DNA of 64,000 bases from an uncultured Colwellia sp. (GCA_913020705.1 CAJWBY010000002.1:14921-78920); one strand, 5' to 3'. Counted from the stretch's first letter, positions 8,274 through 17,580 are shown. Program-made: numbers and translations. Notes: a model not told the origin generated them from the sequence alone.

Positions 8274-9029
8274 ATGAATCAGAACAACAAATTAATTGAT
8301 GAACTTAAAATTGTATTAAAAGAAAAAAATATGACTTACAGAGCGATTAGTATTCAACTTGAACTGAGTGAAGGAACGATTAAACGAATTTTTTCAAGCT
8401 ATGATTTTACGCTGAACCGTTTAGAAAAAATTTGCTCACTCGTTGATATAGAATTATTTGATCTGTTAGAGCGGATTAAAGAAAAAGAACTGTCTACAGA
8501 AATATTACCTATTGAGCATGAAATTGAACTAGTCTCAGACATACAGCTATTGTTAACCGCACACCTTTTAATAAGTAAATGGACGGTACATCAAATACTT
8601 AGTAATTATCAAATAGACCGACTTAATATGATCCAACTATTATCTAAGCTCGATACTATGCGAATTATTGATTACTTGCCAGGAGAACGAATAAGGTTAA
8701 AAATAAGCAGAAATTTTTCATGGATTGATAAAGGACCAATACAACAGTTTTTTAACCAGAATATTGAGTCAGAATTTTTTAATTGTAGTTTTACATCACC
8801 CGGAGAGATTAAGCTTTTTGTTTCTGGAATGTTAACAAAGTCATCTAACACTGAAATGCAAAGAAGGATAAAGAAACTCGCCATATCATTTGATGATTTA
8901 CACAAAGAAAACGAGCAAGAAATATTGTCTGATAAATTTGGGACCAGCCTTGTAGTCGCAATGCGTCCGTGGGATATAGATCTATTTGATAAGTTAAGAA
9001 AGCCCGGAGCAAAAAAAGTATTCGTGTAA
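8274..9029 (+). CDS. XRE/Cro-type transcriptional regulator
   Basis: The 251-residue protein has an N-terminal helix-turn-helix at about 10-60 (MTYRAISIQLELSEGTIKRI). It continues into a long C-terminal domain that may act as a second winged-helix or sensing domain (HQILSNYQIDRLNMIQLLSKLDTMRIIDYLPGERIRLK reads as a MarR-like wing). This architecture is common in marine gammaproteobacteria as 'helix-turn-helix domain-containing protein'. It is divergent from the YiiX / oxygenase-transferase / GNAT cassette, sharing a 125-bp promoter region with a dyad, so it probably controls that cassette. The ribosome binding site before the ATG is weak. Confidence 0.85.
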   Translation: MNQNNKLIDELKIVLKEKNMTYRAISIQLELSEGTIKRIFSSYDFTLNRLEKICSLVDIELFDLLERIKEKELSTEILPIEHEIELVSDIQLLLTAHLLISKWTVHQILSNYQIDRLNMIQLLSKLDTMRIIDYLPGERIRLKISRNFSWIDKGPIQQFFNQNIESEFFNCSFTSPGEIKLFVSGMLTKSSNTEMQRRIKKLAISFDDLHKENEQEILSDKFGTSLVVAMRPWDIDLFDKLRKPGAKKVFV

Positions 9030-9115
9030 TCGCAAATAAAGGAGATAACTTTTTTCGAATACCTCTGATAAGTCATAATTTTTGAAGTGTATTTTTAACA
9101 AAAAATTTGCTGAAC

Positions 9116-11461
9116 TCACGTTCCATCCTCAGATAACTTGTAGTATTCACTTAACAGTTCTTTTATTTTGGTTAGCTCATAAGGTTTACCCAAATGTCCA
9201 TCCATGCCTATATCACTGTAATAGTTGATTTCTTCTTCAGTAATATTCGCAGTTAAAGCAATGATTTTTAACACTTGATTACTGTATTTTTTGCGTAACG
9301 CTATTGTTGCTTCTTTACCGTCCATGATAGGCATTTGAATATCCATTAAGACCACCGAATAATGCCCTTGCTCTATTTTTTCAATAGCGCTTTTACCATC
9401 TTCTGCGACATCGACTTTTAGTCCTAAGCTTTGTAATAATTTAGTCGCAACAATTTGATTAATTTTATTATCTTCAACCAACAAAATTGTTTCTAATGCT
9501 TTATGCTCTTGTATGTCAATGGGAGGTAAGTCTGCATTTTCCAAATCGCTATTCCGTGAATCGCCACTTGGCTCAACATCTTGATTATGATGTTTATTTA
9601 AAGCCTGATTAAAACTCATCAAGGTTAAAGGTTTAGCTAAATATTCAAGTTCAAAATTAACAGGGGTATGCCTTTCAATATAAGCCTTGCTATATGCACT
9701 ACAAACTACCAGAGATGCAGGGCAAGATTTTTCGTTAATAATGCTAGTGATGAAATCTAACCCATTCTCCTCTTTTAGGTTCCAGTCAACTAGCGCTATA
9801 TCATATTTGTTATTTTTACAGAGCGCTTTGGCACTTGCTATTGTTGATGTTATATCAATAGTAACATCTAGATATGAGGCCATTTTGTCGATAACATGCT
9901 GTGTTATTTCATTATCTTCAAGTAATAAAACACGTGTCCCTGCATGTTGATTAATTAAGGGCACCTCTGCTGGATGGTTGTCTTCTATTAACGGGAAACT
10001 CACGTTAAAAATAGAACCTTTGCCTATACTGCTTTCTACCCATATTTCTCCGTGCATTAAATCAACAAGTAACTTAGAAATAGCTAGACCTAAACCTGTG
10101 CCTCCATACTTTCTTGTGGTTGACTCGTCTGCTTGTGAAAAGCGCTGAAACAGTTTAGAAATTTGTTCTTGCGACAAACCAATGCCCGTATCTTCAATTT
10201 GATACAATATACGATCTGGATTGTCAAAACGTTCATCAAAAACAATCGATGTTCTTAATATTACATGACCTTTTTCAGTGAATTTGAACGCATTAGATAA
10301 CAAGTTAAGCAGTATCTGATTTAACCTAACAGGATCGCCTATTATGCTAGGTGGTATTTGAGGATCTAAATCAAATATTAACTCAACATTTTTTTCTTCT
10401 GCTGTTCTTCCCAACATCATGTTTAAGTTATCAATTAATTTCTGATGTTTTACAGATACTTTTTCAATATGTAATTGCCCAGATTCTATTTTCGAAAAAT
10501 CAAGAATATCGTTAATAATGGTAAGCAATGATTTCGCTGAAAATTCTACTTTTTCTAAATAATTATATTGTTCGTCATTTAGGGGCGTTTTTAAACAAAG
10601 CTCAACTAAACCTATAATACCTGTCATTGGAGTGCGGATTTCATGTGACATATTAGCAAGGAACTGTGTTTTTACTTCAACCGCTTTTTTGTGTGCTTGG
10701 GAGGTTTTTTTCAGAGCATGTTGTTGACGCTTCATTATAATCATGAATATTAATAACACGGATATAACACTACCAAAGCCCCCTAAAACCCGATTTCTTT
10801 GTGTGCCTTTTATTTCTTGATTTTTACTATTTATACTCATTATTGTTTTATCAATAACAGGTAAATTAATCAGTCTTTGTCGATATTTAGCCGTTCTTTG
10901 TAAGTTGTCCATAATAAAAAGTGTATGTAACTTATAGAGCTGCCAGTATTGTTGGTAAACCGTTTCATTACTGTGTAAATCTGCAGATTTAATTAATGTA
11001 TGAATTTTGTTTTGGGTTTCGTTCGTTGGAGAGGTTATAAATGAAAATAATTGTGTACGAATAGACCCCATGAATAAAGATAGTTCACTTGTTGGTATGG
11101 ATTCAACTTTACTTACTAATCGTTGAGAAGTTTTAAGCATCGTGACGAGTTGAATATAATTTGAAGAGGTTTTTATATAACTTATTAATAAGCTTTTGAG
11201 ATCTGGATCATTTCCAAGTTCAAATAAATCATTTTCTATTTGAGACTGCAGTTGAGCAAAATTATCGTAATGTAACTGGTCACTAAAATTGGCATTAAGT
11301 AATTGTATTTGGTGTTGAGGTAATGAAGATTCGAGGGATACTAATACATTCAACTCAATTGCTAATGTTTCATGGTGACGAATTGAATTACCCCACAATA
11401 AAGAACAGGCAGTAAATAATAATAAACATAATACTTCTGGTACATACTGGAATATATTCAC
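9116..11461 (-). CDS. Hybrid sensor histidine kinase with two receiver domains and an all-helical periplasmic sensor
   Basis: The 781-residue protein has a membrane helix at about 8-24, an all-helical periplasmic region at about 25-225 and a second membrane helix at about 227-243. HisKA carries His273 (ANMSHEIRTPM). The ATPase has Asn390 (LLNLLSNAFKF), EDTGIGLS and GGTGLGLAI. Receiver 1 carries Asp559 (ALVDWNL) and receiver 2 carries Asp707 (VLMDIQMPIMDG). The helical sensor resembles the DAHL class (double all-helical ligand binding), a tentative call. There is no PAS and no C-terminal Hpt, so a phosphotransfer protein elsewhere is needed. It starts 1 bp after the end of a di-haem peroxidase gene and is surely co-transcribed with it. 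Confidence 0.9.
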   Translation of the reverse strand: MNIFQYVPEVLCLLLFTACSLLWGNSIRHHETLAIELNVLVSLESSLPQHQIQLLNANFSDQLHYDNFAQLQSQIENDLFELGNDPDLKSLLISYIKTSSNYIQLVTMLKTSQRLVSKVESIPTSELSLFMGSIRTQLFSFITSPTNETQNKIHTLIKSADLHSNETVYQQYWQLYKLHTLFIMDNLQRTAKYRQRLINLPVIDKTIMSINSKNQEIKGTQRNRVLGGFGSVISVLLIFMIIMKRQQHALKKTSQAHKKAVEVKTQFLANMSHEIRTPMTGIIGLVELCLKTPLNDEQYNYLEKVEFSAKSLLTIINDILDFSKIESGQLHIEKVSVKHQKLIDNLNMMLGRTAEEKNVELIFDLDPQIPPSIIGDPVRLNQILLNLLSNAFKFTEKGHVILRTSIVFDERFDNPDRILYQIEDTGIGLSQEQISKLFQRFSQADESTTRKYGGTGLGLAISKLLVDLMHGEIWVESSIGKGSIFNVSFPLIEDNHPAEVPLINQHAGTRVLLLEDNEITQHVIDKMASYLDVTIDITSTIASAKALCKNNKYDIALVDWNLKEENGLDFITSIINEKSCPASLVVCSAYSKAYIERHTPVNFELEYLAKPLTLMSFNQALNKHHNQDVEPSGDSRNSDLENADLPPIDIQEHKALETILLVEDNKINQIVATKLLQSLGLKVDVAEDGKSAIEKIEQGHYSVVLMDIQMPIMDGKEATIALRKKYSNQVLKIIALTANITEEEINYYSDIGMDGHLGKPYELTKIKELLSEYYKLSEDGT

Positions 11462-11462
11462 C

Positions 11463-12470
11463 TTATTTTACCTCAAGCACTTTAGCACTAAAAGAATGTA
11501 ATAAAGCCACAATGTCTGCAACTTCCTCTTTAGATAATTCACGTCCTAATTGGGATTTAGCCATAATACGAACGGCATCTGGTAGATTATCAATTGAGCC
11601 ATTATGGAAATAAGGTGCTGTTTCTGCAATATTACGTAGGGTAGGAACTTTAAAAATATACTCATCGATTCTTTCATTTGTAACTTCAAATCGCCCTTTA
11701 TCTAAAGTAAGGATTTGAGGAATATCATTAATACGACCCAATTTTTGGTAAATATTTCCCCCGATATTTACCCCTTGATGACATGTTGAACAACCATAAT
11801 TGTTAAATAACGATAAACCGCGTATTTGCTGCTCTGTTAATGCATTTTTATCTCCTAATAAATAGTCATCAATGGGAGAATTAGGGGTAATGAGGGACTC
11901 TTCATAAATAGTTATTGCTTTAATGATATTTTCAGCGGTTACACCATCTTCACTTAATCTGTTAAACGTTTCAGTAAAATAATCATCTTCAGATAATTTT
12001 ACAATGATCTCATTCCATGTAGATCCCATTTCTACAGGGTTGTGTATAGGTCCAATCGCTTGCTCAGCTAAAGAGCTTGCTCGACCGTCCCAAAATTGTC
12101 TAAAATTAAAGGTTGCGTTAAGCACTGTAGGTGAATTTCTCTCTCCTTGGCCGTTATTGATCCCAGTAGAAACAGGAAAGCCATCGTCTCCGCCAAAATC
12201 AATCATATGGCATGAAGCACAAGAAATGGTGTTATCTTTTGAAAGCAAAGGGCTGTGAAAAAGTGCTTTTCCCAATACTAGCCAATTTTTATCTATGATT
12301 AAATTTCTGGGAATAGGCTGAATGGGTCCTTGAACATTCTCAAAAGAATAAACTGTTTTGGTATACACTTTTCCCTCTTTTTTATCAGAAGAAAATATGT
12401 AAAAAACACTGGAAAATACTGCACAGAATAAAAATGCACAAACCAATGATATGTAATATTTTTTATTCAT
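11463..12470 (-). CDS. Di-haem cytochrome c peroxidase (MauG/CcpA family)
   Basis: The 335-residue protein has an N-terminal membrane anchor or signal at about 6-26. Two CxxCH haem-binding motifs lie at 84-88 (CASCH) and 227-231 (CSTCH). Family landmarks include GKALFHSPLLSKDNTISC, FNFRQFWDGRASSLAEQA, GPIHNPVEMG and VPTLRNIAETAPYFHNGS near the distal haem. Such enzymes reduce hydrogen peroxide in the periplasm using electrons from small cytochromes; MauG-type members instead oxidise protein residues. It is the first gene of a two-gene operon with a DAHL-type hybrid kinase, so the kinase may sense the peroxidase substrate or its redox state. Confidence 0.92.
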   Translation of the reverse strand: MNKKYYISLVCAFLFCAVFSSVFYIFSSDKKEGKVYTKTVYSFENVQGPIQPIPRNLIIDKNWLVLGKALFHSPLLSKDNTISCASCHMIDFGGDDGFPVSTGINNGQGERNSPTVLNATFNFRQFWDGRASSLAEQAIGPIHNPVEMGSTWNEIIVKLSEDDYFTETFNRLSEDGVTAENIIKAITIYEESLITPNSPIDDYLLGDKNALTEQQIRGLSLFNNYGCSTCHQGVNIGGNIYQKLGRINDIPQILTLDKGRFEVTNERIDEYIFKVPTLRNIAETAPYFHNGSIDNLPDAVRIMAKSQLGRELSKEEVADIVALLHSFSAKVLEVK

Positions 12471-12551
12471 TAAATCACAAAAACTATAATTTGATTCATT
12501 TAATGATGAGTATAGCTAGAAAAGCAAATATCGCACATTAACTTTAAATAT

Positions 12552-12923
12552 TTAATTGATTGTTAGGCCATAGACACTTGTTGCGGCAATTCCAAAAAAA
12601 ATCAACCAAGATAGATGTTTACCTCGTGAAAATAACAATGACACCACACCGCTGACAGCAAATACTGCGCCGATTATTATGAGAATTTCAGCGTGAATAT
12701 TACTGCTAGAGCTAGACAAAAAATATAATATTGCTGCAAACCCCCACCACGCAATGGTGGTTAAATGCCAAGCAAACCTCAGTACACGTTTTGTAAACCA
12801 ATCGCTGCCAAGTAATGTGGGTAAGTTATCACGTTTAAATAAACGGATTAGAATGAATTTCTCTCCGAAATATGAGTGAATAATTCCAATAAAAATGAGC
12901 AAAAATGAGCCTAGTAGCAGCAT
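12552..12923 (-). CDS. Small four-helix membrane protein
   Basis: The 123-residue protein has four hydrophobic segments (about 2-15, 48-68, 74-95 and 100-121) and a short basic loop (IRLFKRDNLPTLLGSDWFTKRVLRFAWH). An excellent Shine-Dalgarno (GGAAGGAAAT before ATG) supports the start. It belongs to no family I can name with confidence, although similar 4-TM proteins of about 120 residues are common in Alteromonadales and Shewanella. It may be transcribed separately from the peroxidase operon, from which it is about 80 bp away upstream. Confidence 0.75.
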   Translation of the reverse strand: MLLLGSFLLIFIGIIHSYFGEKFILIRLFKRDNLPTLLGSDWFTKRVLRFAWHLTTIAWWGFAAILYFLSSSSSNIHAEILIIIGAVFAVSGVVSLLFSRGKHLSWLIFFGIAATSVYGLTIN

Positions 12924-13031
12924 ATTTCCTTCCTATTTTATACTTACTCTGATGTAAGGTTTATTGTCATATAAAAGTAGAGTTAACTAACAATAAGTGG
13001 GTATCATGCGTGCCGTATAATTATGTGATGC

Positions 13032-13292
13032 TCAACCAAAAGTGATTTGTTCTTCACCCAAGTGGTAAATATTATTAATCCCTACGTATACACCTGCTAC
13101 AACTCCAGTAACCGGTAATAAAAGTAAATCACTTATGGAATAAAAAGTATTCAGACCTTCAGTCGCGCTTACCACTTTTAGTGTTTTTCGATCACTAGAA
13201 ATTTCACATTTGTTAACGTAGGAAACATCGTCACTTGGCACTACAACACACCCAGTTAAAAAAAGCATAAAAATAAGAATCGTAAATTTCAT
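13032..13292 (-). CDS. Small lipoprotein
   Basis: The 86-residue protein begins with MKFTILIFMLFLTGC, a lipoprotein signal with lipobox LTGC (Cys15). The mature part is short (VVVPSDDVSYVNKCEISSDRKTLKVV...) and includes one further Cys and a weakly hydrophobic Gly/Val-rich stretch (LLLLPVTGVVAGVYVGIN). The function is unknown. Such lipoproteins are usually outer-membrane attached. No operon partner is evident. Confidence 0.72.
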   Translation of the reverse strand: MKFTILIFMLFLTGCVVVPSDDVSYVNKCEISSDRKTLKVVSATEGLNTFYSISDLLLLPVTGVVAGVYVGINNIYHLGEEQITFG

Positions 13293-13755
13293 TTAAATAT
13301 CATCCATGTTTGATTTAGAAAAATCACCTCTTTAGAAGAGGCTAATATTGAAGAGGTCTTTTAAGAATAAACATTAGCTTAATTAATGGCTTGATCTATT
13401 TATTTCTTATAATAAATGTAAAATTTTAGCATTTTGATGGACGAAAGAAACCTTTAATTCTTCTCGCAGGAATATTATATTCAACTCGGCAAAGCCTAAC
13501 GATAACCAACGAAAACTCATGTCGTATGAATGTCGTTAAAATCAGTGAGTATTTCTAATTAAGTTACCTTAAATCGAGCATTTTATTTTGCATATGTGCG
13601 AGACTTCATTTACATTACTTAGGTTTATCACTAACATCCATGTTCTTAAAAAATTGACTTTTAGGCGTCTACAAATATATTTAGACATTATTAAAAGGCC
13701 ATAATTCAATCTAAACATAAAACTGTTCCCTTTATTTTAAGCGTTATGTGAATTA
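13293..13755. other. Intergenic region, no gene recognised
   Basis: About 460 bp between a minus-strand lipoprotein and the plus-strand DUF3565 gene. It should carry both promoters. A short dyad (CCTCTT, TAG, AAGAGG, near 13327-13341) is present. No RNA gene or coding frame is convincing. Confidence 0.4.
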
Positions 13756-13962
13756 ATGAAACAATCAATTATTGGTTACCATAAAGATGAAGAAAATGAT
13801 TGGGTGGCAGAATTACGATGCGGACACTTTCAACACGTTAGAGATAACCCACCTTTTATATGCCGACCTTGGGTAACGACAGAAAAGGGTCGATTTTCTA
13901 TGTTAGATCATCCATTAAATTGTAAAAAATGTGATTCAGGAGAACCCAAAGATATACAGTAA
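13756..13962 (+). CDS. DUF3565 family protein
   Basis: The 68-residue protein reads MKQSIIGYHKDEENDWVAELRCGHFQ..., with HVRDNPPF, RPWVTT and a C-terminal CKKCDSGEP. This is the typical full-length form of DUF3565, small cytosolic proteins with three or four conserved Cys and His residues that may bind zinc (Cys24, His26 and the CKKC pair). The role of the family is unknown. It stands alone with long flanking gaps. Confidence 0.85.
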   Translation: MKQSIIGYHKDEENDWVAELRCGHFQHVRDNPPFICRPWVTTEKGRFSMLDHPLNCKKCDSGEPKDIQ

Positions 13963-14106
13963 TATCGCTGGTGTTTAATTGTAAAAATAACATAGCGTTT
14001 CAATAAAAGCGATAATAATGGTCTTTACTCAAGTTTTGTAAACATTACAGCCAGAAGAATAAAGCCACTTAACCCCTACGATTAAAGTGCTATAAATTAT
14101 ATCCCT

Positions 14107-14568
14107 TTATGAGATATCTAACCTCATTTTGACCAACGTTTTATTAAAGCCTAGCTTTTCATAAGCAAGTAACGCAGATTGATTTTGGTCAAAAACATCA
14201 AGTCTTATTTCTACAATCCCTTTACTTTTACTCCAATCAATAAGGGATTCTATAATTCTTTTATTCAGTCCTTTTCTCCTGTATTTAGGTACCACAAACA
14301 TAAAACCAAGATAAGAAAAGTGCTCACGCTTTTCAAAAGGTTTTGAGCCCATAATCAAAGCATATCCTGAAGCGATCAACGCTCCCTCATATTCAGCTAC
14401 GATGAGTTGTGAGTTATCATTAGTGATTAATTTCTCAAGATTGTAATACGTTATTTTATCCTCTTTAAGGCTTTGATCAAACGGACGTTCTGAAGCAATT
14501 ACACCTTGTTCGAAGTCAAGTAACGTATCTAAATCATTTAATTGAGCGGGTCTAATATTAACATTCAA
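14107..14568 (-). CDS. GNAT family N-acetyltransferase
   Basis: The 153-residue protein is a standard GNAT. The central strands are ASGYALIMGSKPF and SYLGFMFVVPKYRRKGLNKRIIESLIDW, where the acetyl-CoA motif is YRRKGLNKRI. The last part, DVFDQNQSALLAYEKLGFNKTLVKMRLDI, is the usual C-terminal strand and Tyr-containing helix. It starts with MNVNIRPAQLNDLDTLLDFE. The substrate cannot be predicted. It is monocistronic. Confidence 0.88.
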   Translation of the reverse strand: MNVNIRPAQLNDLDTLLDFEQGVIASERPFDQSLKEDKITYYNLEKLITNDNSQLIVAEYEGALIASGYALIMGSKPFEKREHFSYLGFMFVVPKYRRKGLNKRIIESLIDWSKSKGIVEIRLDVFDQNQSALLAYEKLGFNKTLVKMRLDIS

Positions 14569-14910
14569 AATTTTGGCAACTCCATAAATTCATTTATCAT
14601 GGGTGTTTATCTTAATGTCTGTCCCATTAACTTAAGTTAGTGTTAATATCACATAATTACTTTACAAACGTTAACATAAGTATCTAAGAAAATATTCAGC
14701 TATATCTTTGTTTTGTTTATGAGGTAGTTCCCGATATGTCATCTAATTGAAAAACATAGTAAATATAATAATGTACTGAGTCGATGAGAGTGTGAATGTT
14801 AGCTTAATTAATATGACTTTATCCAAGGATTTCCATAATATCTATCTAGTGAATATATAATGCTTTTAGTGTTTGCACTGTAATAAACAATCTGTATTTA
14901 AGGCTTTATC
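14569..14910. other. Divergent intergenic region (GNAT / YeiH-type gene)
   Basis: About 340 bp containing the promoters of the minus-strand acetyltransferase and the plus-strand transporter. A TATAAT hexamer at 14856-14861 could be the -10 of the transporter gene, but no good -35 lies at 16-18 bp from it. No coding frame or RNA gene is evident. Confidence 0.4.
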
Positions 14911-15921
14911 ATGTCATTAAAAAACAATGTTCCAGGTATTTTTGTTTCAGTAATAACAGGGTTAGCTGCCCTGTTTTTAAGTGAACATTATGGTGCACCA
15001 GCGATGTTATTTGCATTACTTTTAGGTATTGCTATGTCTTTTTTGTACCAAGGCCCTTCTTGCGAAGAAGAACCTTATCATACGTCACCATGTAAAGAAG
15101 GTATTGAATTTACATCTAGTTTTGTTCTAAGAGTGGGCGTTGCACTACTCGGTTTTCGCCTAGCTTTTAGTGATTTAATGGGTTTAGGTTGGTGGACCAT
15201 CGCAATTCTTGCAGCATCAATTGGTACTACGATACTTTTTGGTATTTTTTTCGCTAAAAAACTTGGTTTGAGTAAAAGTTTTGGTTCACTTACTGGAGGA
15301 TCTGTCGCTATTTGTGGTGCTTCTGCAGCCATGGCAATTATTGCAGTATTACCAGATCATGAACACAAAGAACGAGATACCTTATTAACTGTTATTGGAG
15401 TCACGTCTTTATCTACAATAGCAATGGTTCTTTACCCAATACTCGCCACATATTTAGGCTTAAATGATGCTCAGTCGGGTTTGTTTTTAGGTGGCACAAT
15501 ACATGATGTAGCTCAAGTCGTTGGTGCTGGTTATTCTGTGTCTGAAACTACAGGCGACATGTCTACATTAGTTAAATTAGTACGGGTTAGTATGTTAATG
15601 CCAGTCGTATTAATCATATTAATTATTATAAAACGCTTTAGTGTTGCAGATAGTAGTACTGCAAAAGCTGCAAGTGTTCCGACATTCCTTATTGCTTTCG
15701 TTGTACTTATGGTAATAAATTCTTGTTTTGACATTCCGGAGAGCATTACAGAACCAGTAATCAGTTTTTCACGCTTTGCTTTAATTACGTCAATAGCGGC
15801 GATAGGTATGAAGTCAAATTTTGCTAAGCTTTCTTGTGTTGGATTTAAACCTATTATACTTATGATAGTTGAAACTATTTGGATAGCTTTATTTATGTTA
15901 ATTGCAATTTTCTACAGTTAA
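14911..15921 (+). CDS. YeiH/UPF0324 family membrane protein (putative sulphate exporter family)
   Basis: The 336-residue protein has about ten membrane helices. It carries the family landmarks FVLRVGVALLGFRLAFSDL, GSLTGGSVAICGASAAMAI (a re-entrant-like Gly/Ser loop), GGTIHDVAQVVGAGYSVSE and ALITSIAAIGMKSNFAKL. The family is full length at about 335-350 residues. Some members are thought to export sulphite or sulphate, but no substrate is established for this subgroup. No adjacent LysR regulator (the usual yeiE partner) is present. Confidence 0.9.
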   Translation: MSLKNNVPGIFVSVITGLAALFLSEHYGAPAMLFALLLGIAMSFLYQGPSCEEEPYHTSPCKEGIEFTSSFVLRVGVALLGFRLAFSDLMGLGWWTIAILAASIGTTILFGIFFAKKLGLSKSFGSLTGGSVAICGASAAMAIIAVLPDHEHKERDTLLTVIGVTSLSTIAMVLYPILATYLGLNDAQSGLFLGGTIHDVAQVVGAGYSVSETTGDMSTLVKLVRVSMLMPVVLIILIIIKRFSVADSSTAKAASVPTFLIAFVVLMVINSCFDIPESITEPVISFSRFALITSIAAIGMKSNFAKLSCVGFKPIILMIVETIWIALFMLIAIFYS

Positions 15922-16279
15922 ATTTCAATGATATTTATTTTGAATAATCCCTATTATTTCTATCAATTGGTTTACGCTCTTCCATGCATCGAAATTTTTG
16001 TAACTGACTTTACAGAGCCTTCAAAAGTTTTTGTTTTCACTTCATGGTAAGTTTTTTGCCAAGAATCGTCCGATTAAATCCTTACTCGGTAAATCTATAG
16101 TAAACACTCTGTTTATAGGTTCCTCTGTGACGGCATATAAGCTAATATTTTTATTAATTACACAAACCCTATTCACTGGGTAGTTTATAGCCTATAAAGA
16201 AGGTACAAACGCATATATCATCCTTTTAGGTATCAAGCTGTTAATCATTTAATTCATTATCGAACATTTTACTTTTATT
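15922..16279. other. Intergenic region with a possible gene remnant
   Basis: On the minus strand, about 16041-16189 holds an open stretch of 48-49 codons with coding-like composition (fragments VCVINKNISLYAVTEEP and FTIDLPSKDLIGRFLAKNL) but no start codon, ending at a TGA. This looks like the C-terminal remnant of a lost gene. The motif TTGTAACTGA at 15998-16007 matches nine of ten bases of the E. coli Ter core TTGTAACTAA, which is of interest because a Tus-like gene follows. Short motifs like this also occur by chance. Confidence 0.3.
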
Positions 16280-17236
16280 TTAAGGATTGTATTTAATAAG
16301 TTTAGAGACTCTCTTACCGTTTTCAAATTCATATTCAAACACCGGTAAACTCATCAATATTTTTTTATTTGATATAACATTCTGATTATTGGTTCTTTTT
16401 TTCTGCTTTTCTTCCTTATTTCGAAATATTACGTTTATCTCAATCTTCTTTGGATCATTACAAATAATATAAACTGGTGATGATATTTTCTGTGTCCTAA
16501 ATTTTTTATATATTTCATTTGTTGGATCATCAATTATGCTCTCTCTATATCGAAAGTTCCCATCTATAACTGAGTATGTTTTGTCATAAAAATAGGCAAA
16601 GTTTGTATCATCATTATATTTTTCTAAAAAAATCATGTCATCCTGTGCTGTATCACTTTTAATTTTTTTTAATAAAGTTATTATTTCCTGTTTCGTTTTT
16701 TTATAAGATGGTCGTGAATTAGTACAACTTAATGATAACCTTTGATAATGATCTTCATGGTGATTTAATCTTCGTTTTATTTGTTTTACATTTGCTCTAG
16801 GTCTGCCAATCTCTTTCAGCAGTACTTTATTCACGGGTGTCCACTTTCCATTAATCTTTACTCTTTCATTTACGTATTCTTTTAGTACTAATCCAATATC
16901 ATTTTTTCGTTGATTAATCTGATTTATTACTGTTAATGTTTCATGAGGTAGAGCTATAACAGCGTGAAAAGTCTCTGTCGTTCCAGGAAAACTAGTTATT
17001 GATACATTTTCATCGTATTCAATAGCTAACACTTTACTTAATGCTTTTTTAATTTTATACCCATCTGTTAATCTACTCTCTTCTAATGTAAACCTTTGTT
17101 CTTGGATATATAATATTTTCCCATCTTTAGATGATTCATCGATAAATTTTTGCTGTAGTGTAGCCAAATCAGAAAATTGATTTTTTAGTTTCACCGCTAC
17201 TCCTTTTAAAAGTAACTCAAATTCTTCATTTTTCAT
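16280..17236 (-). CDS. Tus-like replication terminus site-binding protein (tentative)
   Basis: The 318-residue basic protein (Tus of E. coli has 309) sits directly beside the iteron origin and reads away from it. I recognise Tus-like spacing in four places: a SFPGTTETFHAVIAL segment (83-96) for the Tus LPG region, INQINQRKNDI (104-114) for HINKLKTTFEHI, a basic stretch GRPRANVKQIKRRLNHHEDH (144-163), and a C-terminal KKILMSLPVFEYEF for LIIPRLHLYV. Similarity is by eye and weak. Tus binds Ter sites and blocks replication forks from one side. Near a plasmid origin it could impose one-way replication. Alternatives are an unrelated origin-associated DNA-binding protein or an accessory replication factor. 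Confidence 0.5.
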   Translation of the reverse strand: MKNEEFELLLKGVAVKLKNQFSDLATLQQKFIDESSKDGKILYIQEQRFTLEESRLTDGYKIKKALSKVLAIEYDENVSITSFPGTTETFHAVIALPHETLTVINQINQRKNDIGLVLKEYVNERVKINGKWTPVNKVLLKEIGRPRANVKQIKRRLNHHEDHYQRLSLSCTNSRPSYKKTKQEIITLLKKIKSDTAQDDMIFLEKYNDDTNFAYFYDKTYSVIDGNFRYRESIIDDPTNEIYKKFRTQKISSPVYIICNDPKKIEINVIFRNKEEKQKKRTNNQNVISNKKILMSLPVFEYEFENGKRVSKLIKYNP

Positions 17237-17440
17237 TTTTTTATTCCTAAACCCTTTAGATATTATCCGTTTAGTACAATTACTTATTTACTCTTTGTGA
17301 AACTTAAATTATTTTTTACTTTCTAAAATAAGTTAACTATTTTGTTATTAATTATAGTTAATATAGTTATCTATTAAGTTATGGAGTTATAAGGTTACGC
17401 TTCATCAAACCTCTACTGTGTATGACTATTAGTAACTTTC

Positions 17441-17580
17441 TGTGTTCAAGAACCCGACCTTCTGTGTTCAGTACCCCATTATGTTGTGTTTAATAGCGTG
17501 TTTAATACCACGTTATATTGTGTCTAGTATCACGTGTCTCTTGTGTTCAATGACACGAGGGTGGCGTGTTTAATAACACG
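17441..17580 (-). repeat. Distal iteron cluster (seven 16-bp copies)
   Basis: Seven copies of a 16-bp repeat with plus-strand consensus (C/T)GTGTT(T/C)AATAxCACG start at 17441, 17463, 17485, 17497, 17519, 17542 and 17565. Successive spacings are 22, 22, 12, 22, 23 and 23 bp. About 22 bp equals two helical turns, so most copies face the same side of the DNA. All read in the same direction. They are the expected binding sites of the initiator encoded just to the right. Confidence 0.88.

Noticed and set aside
13490..13550. Possible integron attC-like site (GCCTAAC ... GTTAAAA)
   Set aside because: The right core ends in A instead of a pyrimidine, the inner arms pair over only 6 bp, and no integrase or cassette array is present.
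15998..16007. Ter site for the Tus-like protein (TTGTAACTGA)
   Set aside because: Nine of ten bases match the Ter core, but the flanking GTATG part of the site is missing and such 10-mers occur by chance in AT-rich DNA; kept only as a hint.
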